Below are positions 39,194-46,579 of a stretch of 64,000 nt of DNA, one piece after another; position 1 is the first letter of the stretch, and the number at the start of each line of letters is the position of its first letter. Source of the stretch: an uncultured Alphaproteobacteria bacterium (GTDB lineage Bacteria > Pseudomonadota > Alphaproteobacteria > HIMB59 > GCA-002718135); contig CACNUI010000002.1 of assembly GCA_902623545.1 (NCBI GenBank), forward strand, positions 1 through 64,000, in the 5' to 3' direction. Below the pieces are notes generated by a model. The model worked only from the letters and a program-made list of their open reading frames with translations, had not been told where the DNA came from and made no database searches. The position numbers and the translations under genes were made by a program.

Positions 39194-40123
39194 TCAATTA
39201 ATCAATTTTCTTAATTCTTTTGGTAATTGATTATATTTATATTTTTCAAAACTTAAAATATCTATAGCTTGATCATAGTAATCTTTATAAAATTCTTTTA
39301 TCTGTTTTTTATTCATTTTGTAAGTTATGACATCTAAAATTTTATTATCTTTGCATTTTACTTCATGAAGGTGATCAAAAGGCTCTTGAATAGATTTCCC
39401 CTTACCATATGCTTTACCATTTTTAAACTTACCAAAATAAAACCAAGTTGGTTTCTTTAAGTTTTGATCTTTATATTGTATTGTTCTTCCCTCTCCTTCT
39501 AAAAGTCCTTCTTTAAATTTACCTATACTAATTTTGTAAAAAGTTTTTTTTGATTTTTTAGTTTCTATTTTTGCCCCTTTTCCTAATAGAAACTTTTTCT
39601 TTCCATTTATGAATTCACCATGAAACTGAATTTTGTGTTTCTTTTTTTTATCAAGATAAAAGGAATAGGAATATATTATTTCATCTAACCCATCTCTTAT
39701 TTTCCATTCTCCAATTATTTCAGTTCCATCTTTGTGTTTCTTTCTCCCTCTTATTAACTTACCAAAATGAAAAACCCCTTCCTCTGTTGTACCACTATGA
39801 AGTCTTCTAATACCTTTTCCATTTGGTAATCCTATGTTTTCTTTATCCCACTCTCCTTCATAGCTGTAGGGTAATGATGAGATACTTTTACCAGATATAC
39901 CAATACCATTTTTCCAAATACCTTTATATTTGTCTCCACTAGCTTCGAACTCAATTCTGCCTTTACCGTGGAATTTACCATTTTTAAACTCACCTATATA
40001 AATATCTTTTCCAGCACCCTCATTTAAATCAATTGTCATTTTTCCTTTTCCATGAGGTTTCCCATTTTTAACTTCACCAAAATATGACCAATTCTTCTTT
40101 ATTAGTTTTTGATTTTTAATCAT
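39194..40123 (-). CDS. MORN-repeat protein
   Basis: A 309-aa protein built of about nine MORN repeats (YxGxxxxGxxxGxG): clear copies at about 14-31, 42-58, 88-107, 167-186, 198-216 and 229-246, with degenerate ones between. The C-terminal 50 residues are a Lys/Tyr-rich helical region. No signal peptide is present. MORN repeats bind lipid or protein surfaces; in bacteria they occur in variable effector-like proteins and cell-envelope proteins. It overlaps the membrane-protein gene by four bases (ATGA), indicating translational coupling. Confidence 0.82.
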   Translation of the reverse strand: MIKNQKLIKKNWSYFGEVKNGKPHGKGKMTIDLNEGAGKDIYIGEFKNGKFHGKGRIEFEASGDKYKGIWKNGIGISGKSISSLPYSYEGEWDKENIGLPNGKGIRRLHSGTTEEGVFHFGKLIRGRKKHKDGTEIIGEWKIRDGLDEIIYSYSFYLDKKKKHKIQFHGEFINGKKKFLLGKGAKIETKKSKKTFYKISIGKFKEGLLEGEGRTIQYKDQNLKKPTWFYFGKFKNGKAYGKGKSIQEPFDHLHEVKCKDNKILDVITYKMNKKQIKEFYKDYYDQAIDILSFEKYKYNQLPKELRKLIN

Positions 40124-40494
40124 TTATTTGGAGGAAAAAATTTATCTATTGTTTCAAAACATTTAATTGGAATATAAAATATATATTTTTTAAATATTTT
40201 ACTTATTGATTTTTGATTATTTTGAATTGATAATTTTATAATTTTATAAATGAAATAGTGAGATAAAACAAAAAATATATAAGCTAACTCTCTCCAAAAC
40301 TGTTTAAAACTTAAAAACTCAATATTAATCATTTCCTTATATAGGTTTACCCAAACGTTAAGATACATAAAATAAAAATATCCATTATTGTAATCAATTA
40401 GTTTTTCGACAGGCCATAAAACAATTCTAAATAAAATAAATAAATATATATAAAAAAAGATTATCCAAAAAATTACTTTAAGAACATTATTCAT
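40120..40494 (-). CDS. Small membrane protein of unknown function
   Basis: A 124-aa, aromatic-rich protein with two probable membrane segments (about 5-27 and 67-90) and a basic C-terminal tail. I recognise no family. It is the first gene of the six-gene minus-strand cargo and starts 31 nt inside the right-hand paired repeats (40526-40545). Its coupling to the MORN gene suggests it may anchor the MORN protein at the membrane, which is inference. Confidence 0.55.
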   Translation of the reverse strand: MNNVLKVIFWIIFFYIYLFILFRIVLWPVEKLIDYNNGYFYFMYLNVWVNLYKEMINIEFLSFKQFWRELAYIFFVLSHYFIYKIIKLSIQNNQKSISKIFKKYIFYIPIKCFETIDKFFPPNK

Positions 40495-40525
40495 AATTAT
40501 ATTTTCAATATTATACTAAATATCT

Positions 40526-40545
40526 GTGACTACAATTTGATCACA
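40526..40545 (+). repeat. Paired direct repeats (candidate integrase arm-type site, right)
   Basis: TGACTACA (40527-40534) and TGATCACA (40538-40545) have the same 11-bp spacing as the left site at 36579-36598, and the whole 20-bp unit differs at three positions. It lies 65 nt before the intact tRNA-Ser, in the same orientation as the left site. It was found by eye; its significance against this base composition was not calculated. Confidence 0.5.
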
Positions 40546-40610
40546 ATATATATCTTAAGAACTTCTATTATTAACTTATTTATTGTGATAAATCATAGGA
40601 AATAGAAACT

Positions 40611-40700
40611 GGAGAGATGTGAGAGCGGTTTAATCAGCACGCTTGGAAAGCGTGTGTAGTAGCAATACTACCGAGGGTTCGAATCCCTCTCTCTCCGCCA
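40611..40700 (+). tRNA. tRNA-Ser (anticodon GGA)
   Basis: A 90-nt tRNA gene with encoded CCA (40698-40700). Acceptor GGAGAGA pairs with TCTCTCC; anticodon stem CACGC/GCGTG encloses loop TTGGAAA with anticodon GGA, reading UCC/UCU serine codons; the long variable arm GTAGTA/TACTAC is class II, as in tRNA-Ser; the T arm is GAGGG-TTCGAAT-CCCTC. The first 39 nt are duplicated at 36469-36507. If the duplication is an integration scar, the promoter and 5' half of this gene came with the element. Confidence 0.96.
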
Positions 40701-40773
40701 TAAATTAGAAGTTTCATTAGTTTAACAATATGAAAATTGTCTTTATATACAGACAGATCAAGATTATTTTTAT

Positions 40774-40932
40774 TTAGTTTCCACTTTCATCAGATATGGG
40801 GTTACCTGTAAATGCATCTCTGGTATACACTGTTGCAGCTTTAAAGTCTCTTCCAACACCTTTAACTGAACCTACAATGGTATTACAACCAAATAAAAAT
40901 AAAGAAATTGATAATATTATTACTTTGATCAT
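40774..40932 (-). CDS. Entericidin-like small lipoprotein (second of tandem pair)
   Basis: A 52-aa frame with a lipobox: hydrophobic leader MIKVIILSISLFLF then GC (Cys16), and a mature part NTIVGSVKGVGRDFKAA that matches the entericidin EcnA/EcnB pattern (CNTxxGxGxDxxxxG type, amphipathic). It begins directly at the stop of the first copy (TAA then ATG). Entericidins are small envelope lipoproteins; EcnB has been linked to stationary-phase lysis in enterobacteria, while the role in alphaproteobacteria is unclear. The C-terminal tail (about 35-52) is longer than usual. Confidence 0.72.
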   Translation of the reverse strand: MIKVIILSISLFLFGCNTIVGSVKGVGRDFKAATVYTRDAFTGNPISDESGN

Positions 40933-41058
40933 TTAAAGGCCTGGTATAACACTTCTTACATCTTCAACAATCCCTTTTGCAGTTCCAGCGATTGTATTAC
41001 AACCATAATTAAAAGAGCAAAATAAAAAGACAAGAGAAATGACAATAGTTTTTTTCAC
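40933..41058 (-). CDS. Entericidin-like small lipoprotein (first of tandem pair, GTG start)
   Basis: A 41-aa frame starting at GTG 41056-41058, decided by AAGGAG seven bases upstream. The leader is KKTIVISLVFLFCSFNYG, with lipobox Cys20, then NTIAGTAKGIVEDVRSV, the typical entericidin amphipathic stretch. The lipobox (NYGC) is acceptable but not ideal. A second copy follows without a spacer. Together they are the first genes downstream of tRNA-Ser and read towards it. Confidence 0.75.
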   Translation of the reverse strand: MKKTIVISLVFLFCSFNYGCNTIAGTAKGIVEDVRSVIPGL

Positions 41059-41308
41059 TATTACTCCTTACAATTTTTAATTCGTTACTGTCTATTTAAT
41101 ATTATTTATAAATTAGTCGCAGTTATAAATTTAAAATAACAAATAAATATTAAATAAATGTATTATTTCCTAGATATCTTATCATTGCTATCAACTTATT
41201 GTATATAATAGAAATTAATCAGAATGATTATAATTTTATCTAAATCAAAAACTCTAATATTAGATTTATATTATGTATATTTTAAATATCAAAATTAATA
41301 ATATCAAA
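41059..41308. other. Intergenic region without recognised features
   Basis: About 250 nt of very AT-rich sequence between the entericidin pair and the next minus-strand gene. It must hold the entericidin promoter (ribosome site AAGGAG at its left edge), but no convincing -35/-10 pair, hairpin or further small frame stands out. Confidence 0.5.
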
Positions 41309-41995
41309 TTATCTAGTGTTAGCTCTTAACAAAACTGTTCCAGACGAATCACTTTCAGTATAAGTTATAATTACTTCACCAACTATTTTTTCTTTTTTAA
41401 ATTCACCTTTGAAATCATATCTTATTCCAACTGATGGTTCTGCTAAATAAATCGCATTTGATTTTATAGTAAATTTATTATCTTTTAGATATCTTATTCT
41501 AGGTTTATTTAATTTTATTAAATCAATATTTTCTGAGTCTTTGAAAGAAATTTCAGTAATTTTATTATCAACAATAACAAACATATGATTCCATATTTCT
41601 CCATAACTAAAGTCTGAATTAATAAAATTATGTATAATAGTAATCTCAGTTTGAAATTCATACTTCTTAATATCAGATTCATGTGTATGACTAATATTTT
41701 GTTCAATCTTATTATTTACATTATCTATATTAGTTATTACTTTTTTCACTCCATCTATAAAATCATTTTTAGAAATAATATTTTTTTTTCTGAGTGAAAT
41801 CAAATTTATAATATTTTCATTGTTTAAATTCATTTTATCTAGACCAGAGCTAACTTGATCAATATTTAGAATATTTTTTGAGTATAAATCATATAATTTC
41901 TCAACTTCTAAATATTTTTCAGCCAAGGCAGAATTTAAATTAAATAAAGATAATATAAAAAAGATAAAAAAATATCTTATACTATTTTTGTTCAT
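41309..41995 (-). CDS. Secreted protein of unknown function
   Basis: A 228-aa protein with a strong signal peptide (core 9-22, cleavage after ALA at 25). The mature N-terminal half is helical, with two short repeats of the kind ILNIDQVSSGLDKM and IISKNDFIDGVKKV; the C-terminal half is beta-rich. No domain is recognised. Isolated gene, probably periplasmic, between entericidins and the outer-membrane barrel gene. Composition and codon use look like the neighbours. Confidence 0.65.
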   Translation of the reverse strand: MNKNSIRYFFIFFILSLFNLNSALAEKYLEVEKLYDLYSKNILNIDQVSSGLDKMNLNNENIINLISLRKKNIISKNDFIDGVKKVITNIDNVNNKIEQNISHTHESDIKKYEFQTEITIIHNFINSDFSYGEIWNHMFVIVDNKITEISFKDSENIDLIKLNKPRIRYLKDNKFTIKSNAIYLAEPSVGIRYDFKGEFKKEKIVGEVIITYTESDSSGTVLLRANTR

Positions 41996-42222
41996 AAAAT
42001 TTTACTTAGATAATGTATCAAAATGTATTTAATATTAAATAAATAAATTAAAAAACAAAATAATAACCCAACTGAAATTAGTATCTAAATTTGATGTTTT
42101 AAGTACTGTATTTTAAAATAATTGTAGTAAATATAAGCTAAAAACCTCTATTTATTAATAAATAAACTAATATAATTTAAATGATATATTGACTATGAAT
42201 AATAATCTGAGTAATAAAAATC
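41996..42222. other. Divergent intergenic region (secreted protein / barrel protein)
   Basis: This 227-nt region separates two divergent genes and should carry both promoters. TATAAT occurs at 42171-42176, but no good -35 lies at the right distance; other matches are weak. Nothing else is supported. Confidence 0.4.
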
Positions 42223-42807
42223 ATGATTTATAGATTTATAACAGTTATTTGTTTTCTTTTTTTAAGTTCAAAGACATTCGCTGAAATCGGATATGGTGTC
42301 GAAGTTGGAGCTGCTTATGCTTTAGATAGTAGGGTAGACGCAGTAATTGAACAACGAAATAATGCAGGAATGCAAAATATAACTTCATCATATGATGATG
42401 GGGCTATTTTCGTTCGTGGTTATGTGTCTCAATCTCAAGATACTGATTCATCATTAGAAATTGGTTTATTTCAGGCTACAGGTTTTTCTACGGATTATAC
42501 AGTAGCGAACGAAACTGGTTCTGATGACTACAATATAGCCGGTGTTGACTTCACATTTAATCTTAACGCGATTTATGATATTTCAATAAAGTTCGGTGGT
42601 CATTACTCATTTATATATGGAGACGATGAACTAATTATTGGAAGTACTTCACATGATATTGAAAGCACTAATGTTGATGGAGCAGGAATTGTATTTGGTA
42701 CAGGATATAATTTTGGTGATATTAGAACTAGTGTAACATATTATGGAAGTATCGCTGGTGACGGTGACTCACACATGACTGTTGGAACGATTGGATATTC
42801 ATTTTAA
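42223..42807 (+). CDS. Small outer-membrane beta-barrel protein
   Basis: A 194-aa protein with a signal peptide (cleavage after TFA at 20) and alternating hydrophobic/polar strands, roughly eight, ending in the C-terminal phenylalanine GTIGYSF recognised by the BAM complex. Loops are acidic and glycine/aspartate-rich. It resembles the OmpA/OmpW-like 8-strand barrels (outer membrane protein beta-barrel domain). Function unknown; it could be a minor porin or adhesin. Convergent with the Yej transporter genes. Confidence 0.72.
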   Translation: MIYRFITVICFLFLSSKTFAEIGYGVEVGAAYALDSRVDAVIEQRNNAGMQNITSSYDDGAIFVRGYVSQSQDTDSSLEIGLFQATGFSTDYTVANETGSDDYNIAGVDFTFNLNAIYDISIKFGGHYSFIYGDDELIIGSTSHDIESTNVDGAGIVFGTGYNFGDIRTSVTYYGSIAGDGDSHMTVGTIGYSF

Positions 42808-42831
42808 ATTAATTAAATTTAACTGATTAAT

Positions 42832-44409
42832 TTAAATGACAGAAGATACTAGATTTCTAGTATACTCACTAATTGGTTTATCTAGTACTTCTTTAGAGGT
42901 TCCGCTCTCTACAATAATTCCACTACGTAATACCACTATCTTGTCTGATATAGATCTAATAACTCCAATATCATGACTAATAAATATTAAACTTAAGTTT
43001 AATTCAATTTGTAATTTAATTAATAATTCAATAATTTGATTTTGAATAGTAACATCTAGAGCGGATGTTGGTTCATCTAAAACCAAAATTTTTGGTTCTA
43101 AAATTAAGGCTCTAGCAATAGCTATTCTTTGTCTTTGACCTCCTGAAAATTCATGAGGATATTTATTTATACAATCATCATAATCCAAACCAACTTTAAA
43201 TAAAATATTTCTTAATTTTTTTGTTTTTTCATTTTCTGAAATATTTGGAAAATGAATATTTAATCCCTCAGAAATGATTTGTTCAACATTCATTCTTGGA
43301 CTTAATGAAGAAAATGGATCTTGGAATACTATCTGAATATCTTTTCTCAATTTCAATATTTTATTATTGTTAAGTAAATTTAAATTTCTATTATTAATTC
43401 TAATTATACCCTGAGATTTTACCAATTTAAGAATTGCTAATATTAGTGAAGTTTTTCCTGAACCAGATTCTCCAACAATCCCAACACATTCACCTTCATT
43501 TAAAATAAAACTAAAATCTTTTACTGCTTTTACATAATCTACTGTTTTTTTAAATAAACCCTTCTTAATTGGATACCAAACGTTAAGATTTTTAATACTT
43601 AATACTTCTTTTTTATTCAACTTAGTTTTTATTTTTATTTTACTATGTGATAGTATTAACTTCTTTGTATAATCGTTTTTTGGTTCATTAAAAATTTTAT
43701 CTTTTGTGTCATTTTCTATAACAATACCCTCTTTCATTACGTAAACATAATCTGCCATTTTTTTTACGACTGAAAGATCATGACTAATAAAAAGCATAGA
43801 CATTTCTAATTTATCTTGAAGTTGTTTAAGTAAATCTAATATTTGTAATTGGACCGTAACATCTAAGGCAGTCGTAGGCTCATCTGCTATTAAAAGTTCT
43901 GGACTATTTGCTATGCTCATAGCAATCATAGCTCTTTGCCTTTGTCCACCTGATAGTTCATATGGATATACCTTTGGTCTATTAACAATATCTTCTAAAC
44001 CTACTTCATGTAGTAAACTTAATGTTTTTCTATAGGCATCTTTTTTATTAATCTTTTTATGAGTAAGTATAATTTCAGATATTTGTTTATTAATTGTATG
44101 CAGCGGGTTTAAACTGCTCATTGGTTCTTGAAAAATAGTAGAAATTTTATTTCCTCTCAATTTTTGTATTTCACCATTTGATAAGTTTAAAATATTTTTA
44201 TTATTGTAAATAATTTCACCTTTTTTAATTTTTGCACTACTAGGTAGTAATTTAAGTATACTCAATGCGGATAATGTTTTTCCAGAACCAGATTCTCCAA
44301 CAATTGCTGTAGTTTTACCTTTTACAATTTCAATATTTACATTTTTGACTACTTCTTTATTTTTATCAAAAGCTATACATAAATCCTTTATTGTAATTAA
44401 TTTATTCAT
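42832..44409 (-). CDS. yejF: Peptide/microcin C ABC transporter, duplicated ATP-binding protein (YejF-like)
   Basis: A 525-aa protein with two fused ABC ATPase domains. I choose the ATG at 44407-44409: the open frame upstream lies inside yejE. Domain 1 (about 5-255) has GESGSGKT and LSGGQRQRAMIA; domain 2 (about 270-525) has GESGSGKT and FSGGQRQRIAIA; both have D-E-P-T Walker B motifs. Fused double ATPases are typical of YejF, energising uptake of oligopeptides and microcin C-like compounds. One base separates it from yejE. Confidence 0.92.
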   Translation of the reverse strand: MNKLITIKDLCIAFDKNKEVVKNVNIEIVKGKTTAIVGESGSGKTLSALSILKLLPSSAKIKKGEIIYNNKNILNLSNGEIQKLRGNKISTIFQEPMSSLNPLHTINKQISEIILTHKKINKKDAYRKTLSLLHEVGLEDIVNRPKVYPYELSGGQRQRAMIAMSIANSPELLIADEPTTALDVTVQLQILDLLKQLQDKLEMSMLFISHDLSVVKKMADYVYVMKEGIVIENDTKDKIFNEPKNDYTKKLILSHSKIKIKTKLNKKEVLSIKNLNVWYPIKKGLFKKTVDYVKAVKDFSFILNEGECVGIVGESGSGKTSLILAILKLVKSQGIIRINNRNLNLLNNNKILKLRKDIQIVFQDPFSSLSPRMNVEQIISEGLNIHFPNISENEKTKKLRNILFKVGLDYDDCINKYPHEFSGGQRQRIAIARALILEPKILVLDEPTSALDVTIQNQIIELLIKLQIELNLSLIFISHDIGVIRSISDKIVVLRSGIIVESGTSKEVLDKPISEYTRNLVSSVI

Positions 44410-44410
44410 C

Positions 44411-45439
44411 TTAGTAAAAAGTTTTTCTTGGATCCAAAGAATCTCTAATAGCTTCCCCAACAAAAACAAGCAAACCAAGAAGTAAGCCTAATGTAAAAAA
44501 ACTAGTTAAGCCCAACCATGGTGCTTGTAAATTATTTCTTCCTTGATTTACCATTTCTCCTAAGGATGCAGATCCTGGTGGTAAACCAAAACCTAAAAAA
44601 TCAAGACCTGATAATGCAGTTACAGATGCGCTTAAACTGAATGGTAGAAAAGTAACAGTAGCAATAGTAGCATTAGGTAACATGTGCCTAATCATTATTC
44701 TTGTGTTTGACACACCTAGTGCTTTTGCAGCTCTTATATAGTCAAAATTCCTTGCTCTTAAAAATTCTGCACGAACTACACCAACATATCCCATCCAACT
44801 AAAAAGTAATAAGATAATCAAAAGCCACCAAAAATTTGGTTGAATTACACTAGCTAATATTATTAAGACATACAAAGTTGGAATAGCTGACCAGACTTCC
44901 ATGAATCTTTGGAAGAATAAATCAGTCTTTCCACCAAAATAACCCTGTATTGCTCCTGCAGATACTCCTATAATCATTGAAAAAAATGTTAAAGTAAATC
45001 CAAATAATACGGATATTCGGAAACCATAAATTAATCTTGATAGTACATCTCTTGCCTGATCATCAGTACCAAGCCAATTTTTATTTGAAGGTGGTGAAGG
45101 GGCTGGAGCAGATAAATCTCTTATTATAGTATTATATGAATATGGAATTATAGGCATAATCATCCATCCATTTTCCTCAATTAAGTTTTTAACATATGGA
45201 TCTTTGTAATCTGCCTCTGTTTCAAAATCTCCTCCAAATGTTGTTTCTGAATAGAAAGAAAATATTGGGTAATAAAAGTTTGAGTTATATTTTACTAATA
45301 AGGGTTTTTCGTTTGCTATAAAATTAGCAAACAAAGAAATAATAAATAAAAAACTGAATAGCCAAAAAGAATAATAACCTCTTTTATTCTTCTTAAAATT
45401 TTTTAGTCTTCTTTGATTTAATTTTGATAATTTCTTCAT
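44411..45439 (-). CDS. yejE: Peptide ABC transporter permease (YejE-like)
   Basis: A 342-aa inner-membrane permease of the DppC/OppC type. The N-terminal membrane segment (about 22-44) is followed by a long periplasmic insert ending NWLGTDDQARDVLSRLIYG, the family signature, and the EAA loop (RAAKALGVSNTRIMIRHMLPN). The C-terminus RDSLDPRKTF is also characteristic. The start overlaps the yejB stop by four bases (ATGA). Confidence 0.93.
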   Translation of the reverse strand: MKKLSKLNQRRLKNFKKNKRGYYSFWLFSFLFIISLFANFIANEKPLLVKYNSNFYYPIFSFYSETTFGGDFETEADYKDPYVKNLIEENGWMIMPIIPYSYNTIIRDLSAPAPSPPSNKNWLGTDDQARDVLSRLIYGFRISVLFGFTLTFFSMIIGVSAGAIQGYFGGKTDLFFQRFMEVWSAIPTLYVLIILASVIQPNFWWLLIILLLFSWMGYVGVVRAEFLRARNFDYIRAAKALGVSNTRIMIRHMLPNATIATVTFLPFSLSASVTALSGLDFLGFGLPPGSASLGEMVNQGRNNLQAPWLGLTSFFTLGLLLGLLVFVGEAIRDSLDPRKTFY

Positions 45440-46539
45440 TGTCTTGATTCAAAATCTATACGTGGATCAATAATTGAGTACATAAAATCACCAATTATTC
45501 CCATAACCAAACCCAGTAGTGAGAAAAAATAAAGTGTTGCAAATATAATTGGATAATCTCTAGTTAGAGCAGCTTCGTATCCTAGTAAACCTAAACCATC
45601 CAAAGAAAAAATAACCTCAATAAACAGAGAACTTGAAAAAAGAATTCCAATAAATGCTGACGGAAAACCAGCAATTACTATTAACATTGCATTTCTAAAT
45701 ACATGACCATAAAGAACCTTTTTTTCAGTTAAACCTTTAGAGCGGGCTGTAATTACATACTGTTGATTTACTTGATCAAGAAATGAATTTTTTGTTAAAA
45801 AAGTCAATCCAGCAAACCCACTTACAAGCATCGCAGTTAAAGGTAGTGCTAAATGCCAGAAGTAATCTATTATTTTTTGAAATAATGTTAACTCATCAAA
45901 ATTTTCAGAAAATAAGCCTCTTAGAGGAAAAATATCATAAAACCTTCCTCCTGCAAAAAATACAATTAGTATTACAGCAAATAAAAAATTTGGAATTGCA
46001 TAACCAATTGTCACAATAGAACTTGAAATAATATCAAATTTAGTACCATCATTAATAGCTTTCCTAATGCCAAGAGGTATGGAAATCAAATATACTAGTA
46101 AAGTAGTCCATAAACCAAGTGATATTGAAACAGGCATTTTATCTAAGACAATTGAAGTAACCTTTTGGTCCTTAAAAAAACTTTCACCAAAATCAAATGT
46201 TAAATAATCTATTAACATATTAAAAAAACGTTGATGCGCAGGTTTATCCATCCCATACATTTTCTCTATTTCTTTTATTATGTCAGGGTCTAAACCTTGT
46301 GCTCCTCTATACTTACTATCGTTAACTGAATTAGAATTATCAGTGTTAAACTCTACAGTCTCACCTTCACCACCACCAGAAAACCTAGCAGTTGACTCAA
46401 TAGCTGTACCAGTCATTTGCGCAATCATTTGTTCTACAGGTCCACCAGGTACAATTTGAATGATTGCAAAATTAATCACCATTATCCCAAAAAGTGTGGG
46501 GATTATTAAAAGAAGTCTTTTTAACAAGTAATTACCCAT
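45436..46539 (-). CDS. yejB: Peptide ABC transporter permease (YejB-like)
   Basis: A 367-aa DppB/OppB-type permease. The N-terminus LLKRLLLIIPTLFGIMVINF and VPGGPVEQM are diagnostic of YejB. The periplasmic insert (about 40-95) and EAA loop (TARSKGLTEKKVLYGHVFRN) are visible. It forms the membrane channel with YejE. A 40-nt gap separates it from yejA. Confidence 0.93.
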   Translation of the reverse strand: MGNYLLKRLLLIIPTLFGIMVINFAIIQIVPGGPVEQMIAQMTGTAIESTARFSGGGEGETVEFNTDNSNSVNDSKYRGAQGLDPDIIKEIEKMYGMDKPAHQRFFNMLIDYLTFDFGESFFKDQKVTSIVLDKMPVSISLGLWTTLLVYLISIPLGIRKAINDGTKFDIISSSIVTIGYAIPNFLFAVILIVFFAGGRFYDIFPLRGLFSENFDELTLFQKIIDYFWHLALPLTAMLVSGFAGLTFLTKNSFLDQVNQQYVITARSKGLTEKKVLYGHVFRNAMLIVIAGFPSAFIGILFSSSLFIEVIFSLDGLGLLGYEAALTRDYPIIFATLYFFSLLGLVMGIIGDFMYSIIDPRIDFESRQ

Positions 46540-46579
46540 GCTTGGATTATTTTATATTATTTCTAAAAAACTTTAATAA

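Noticed and set aside
42189-42217. TTGACT/TAATAA pair as a promoter giving a leaderless barrel-protein mRNA
   Set aside because: The -10 matches only three of six consensus bases, and transcription would start on the ATG itself; too weak to list.
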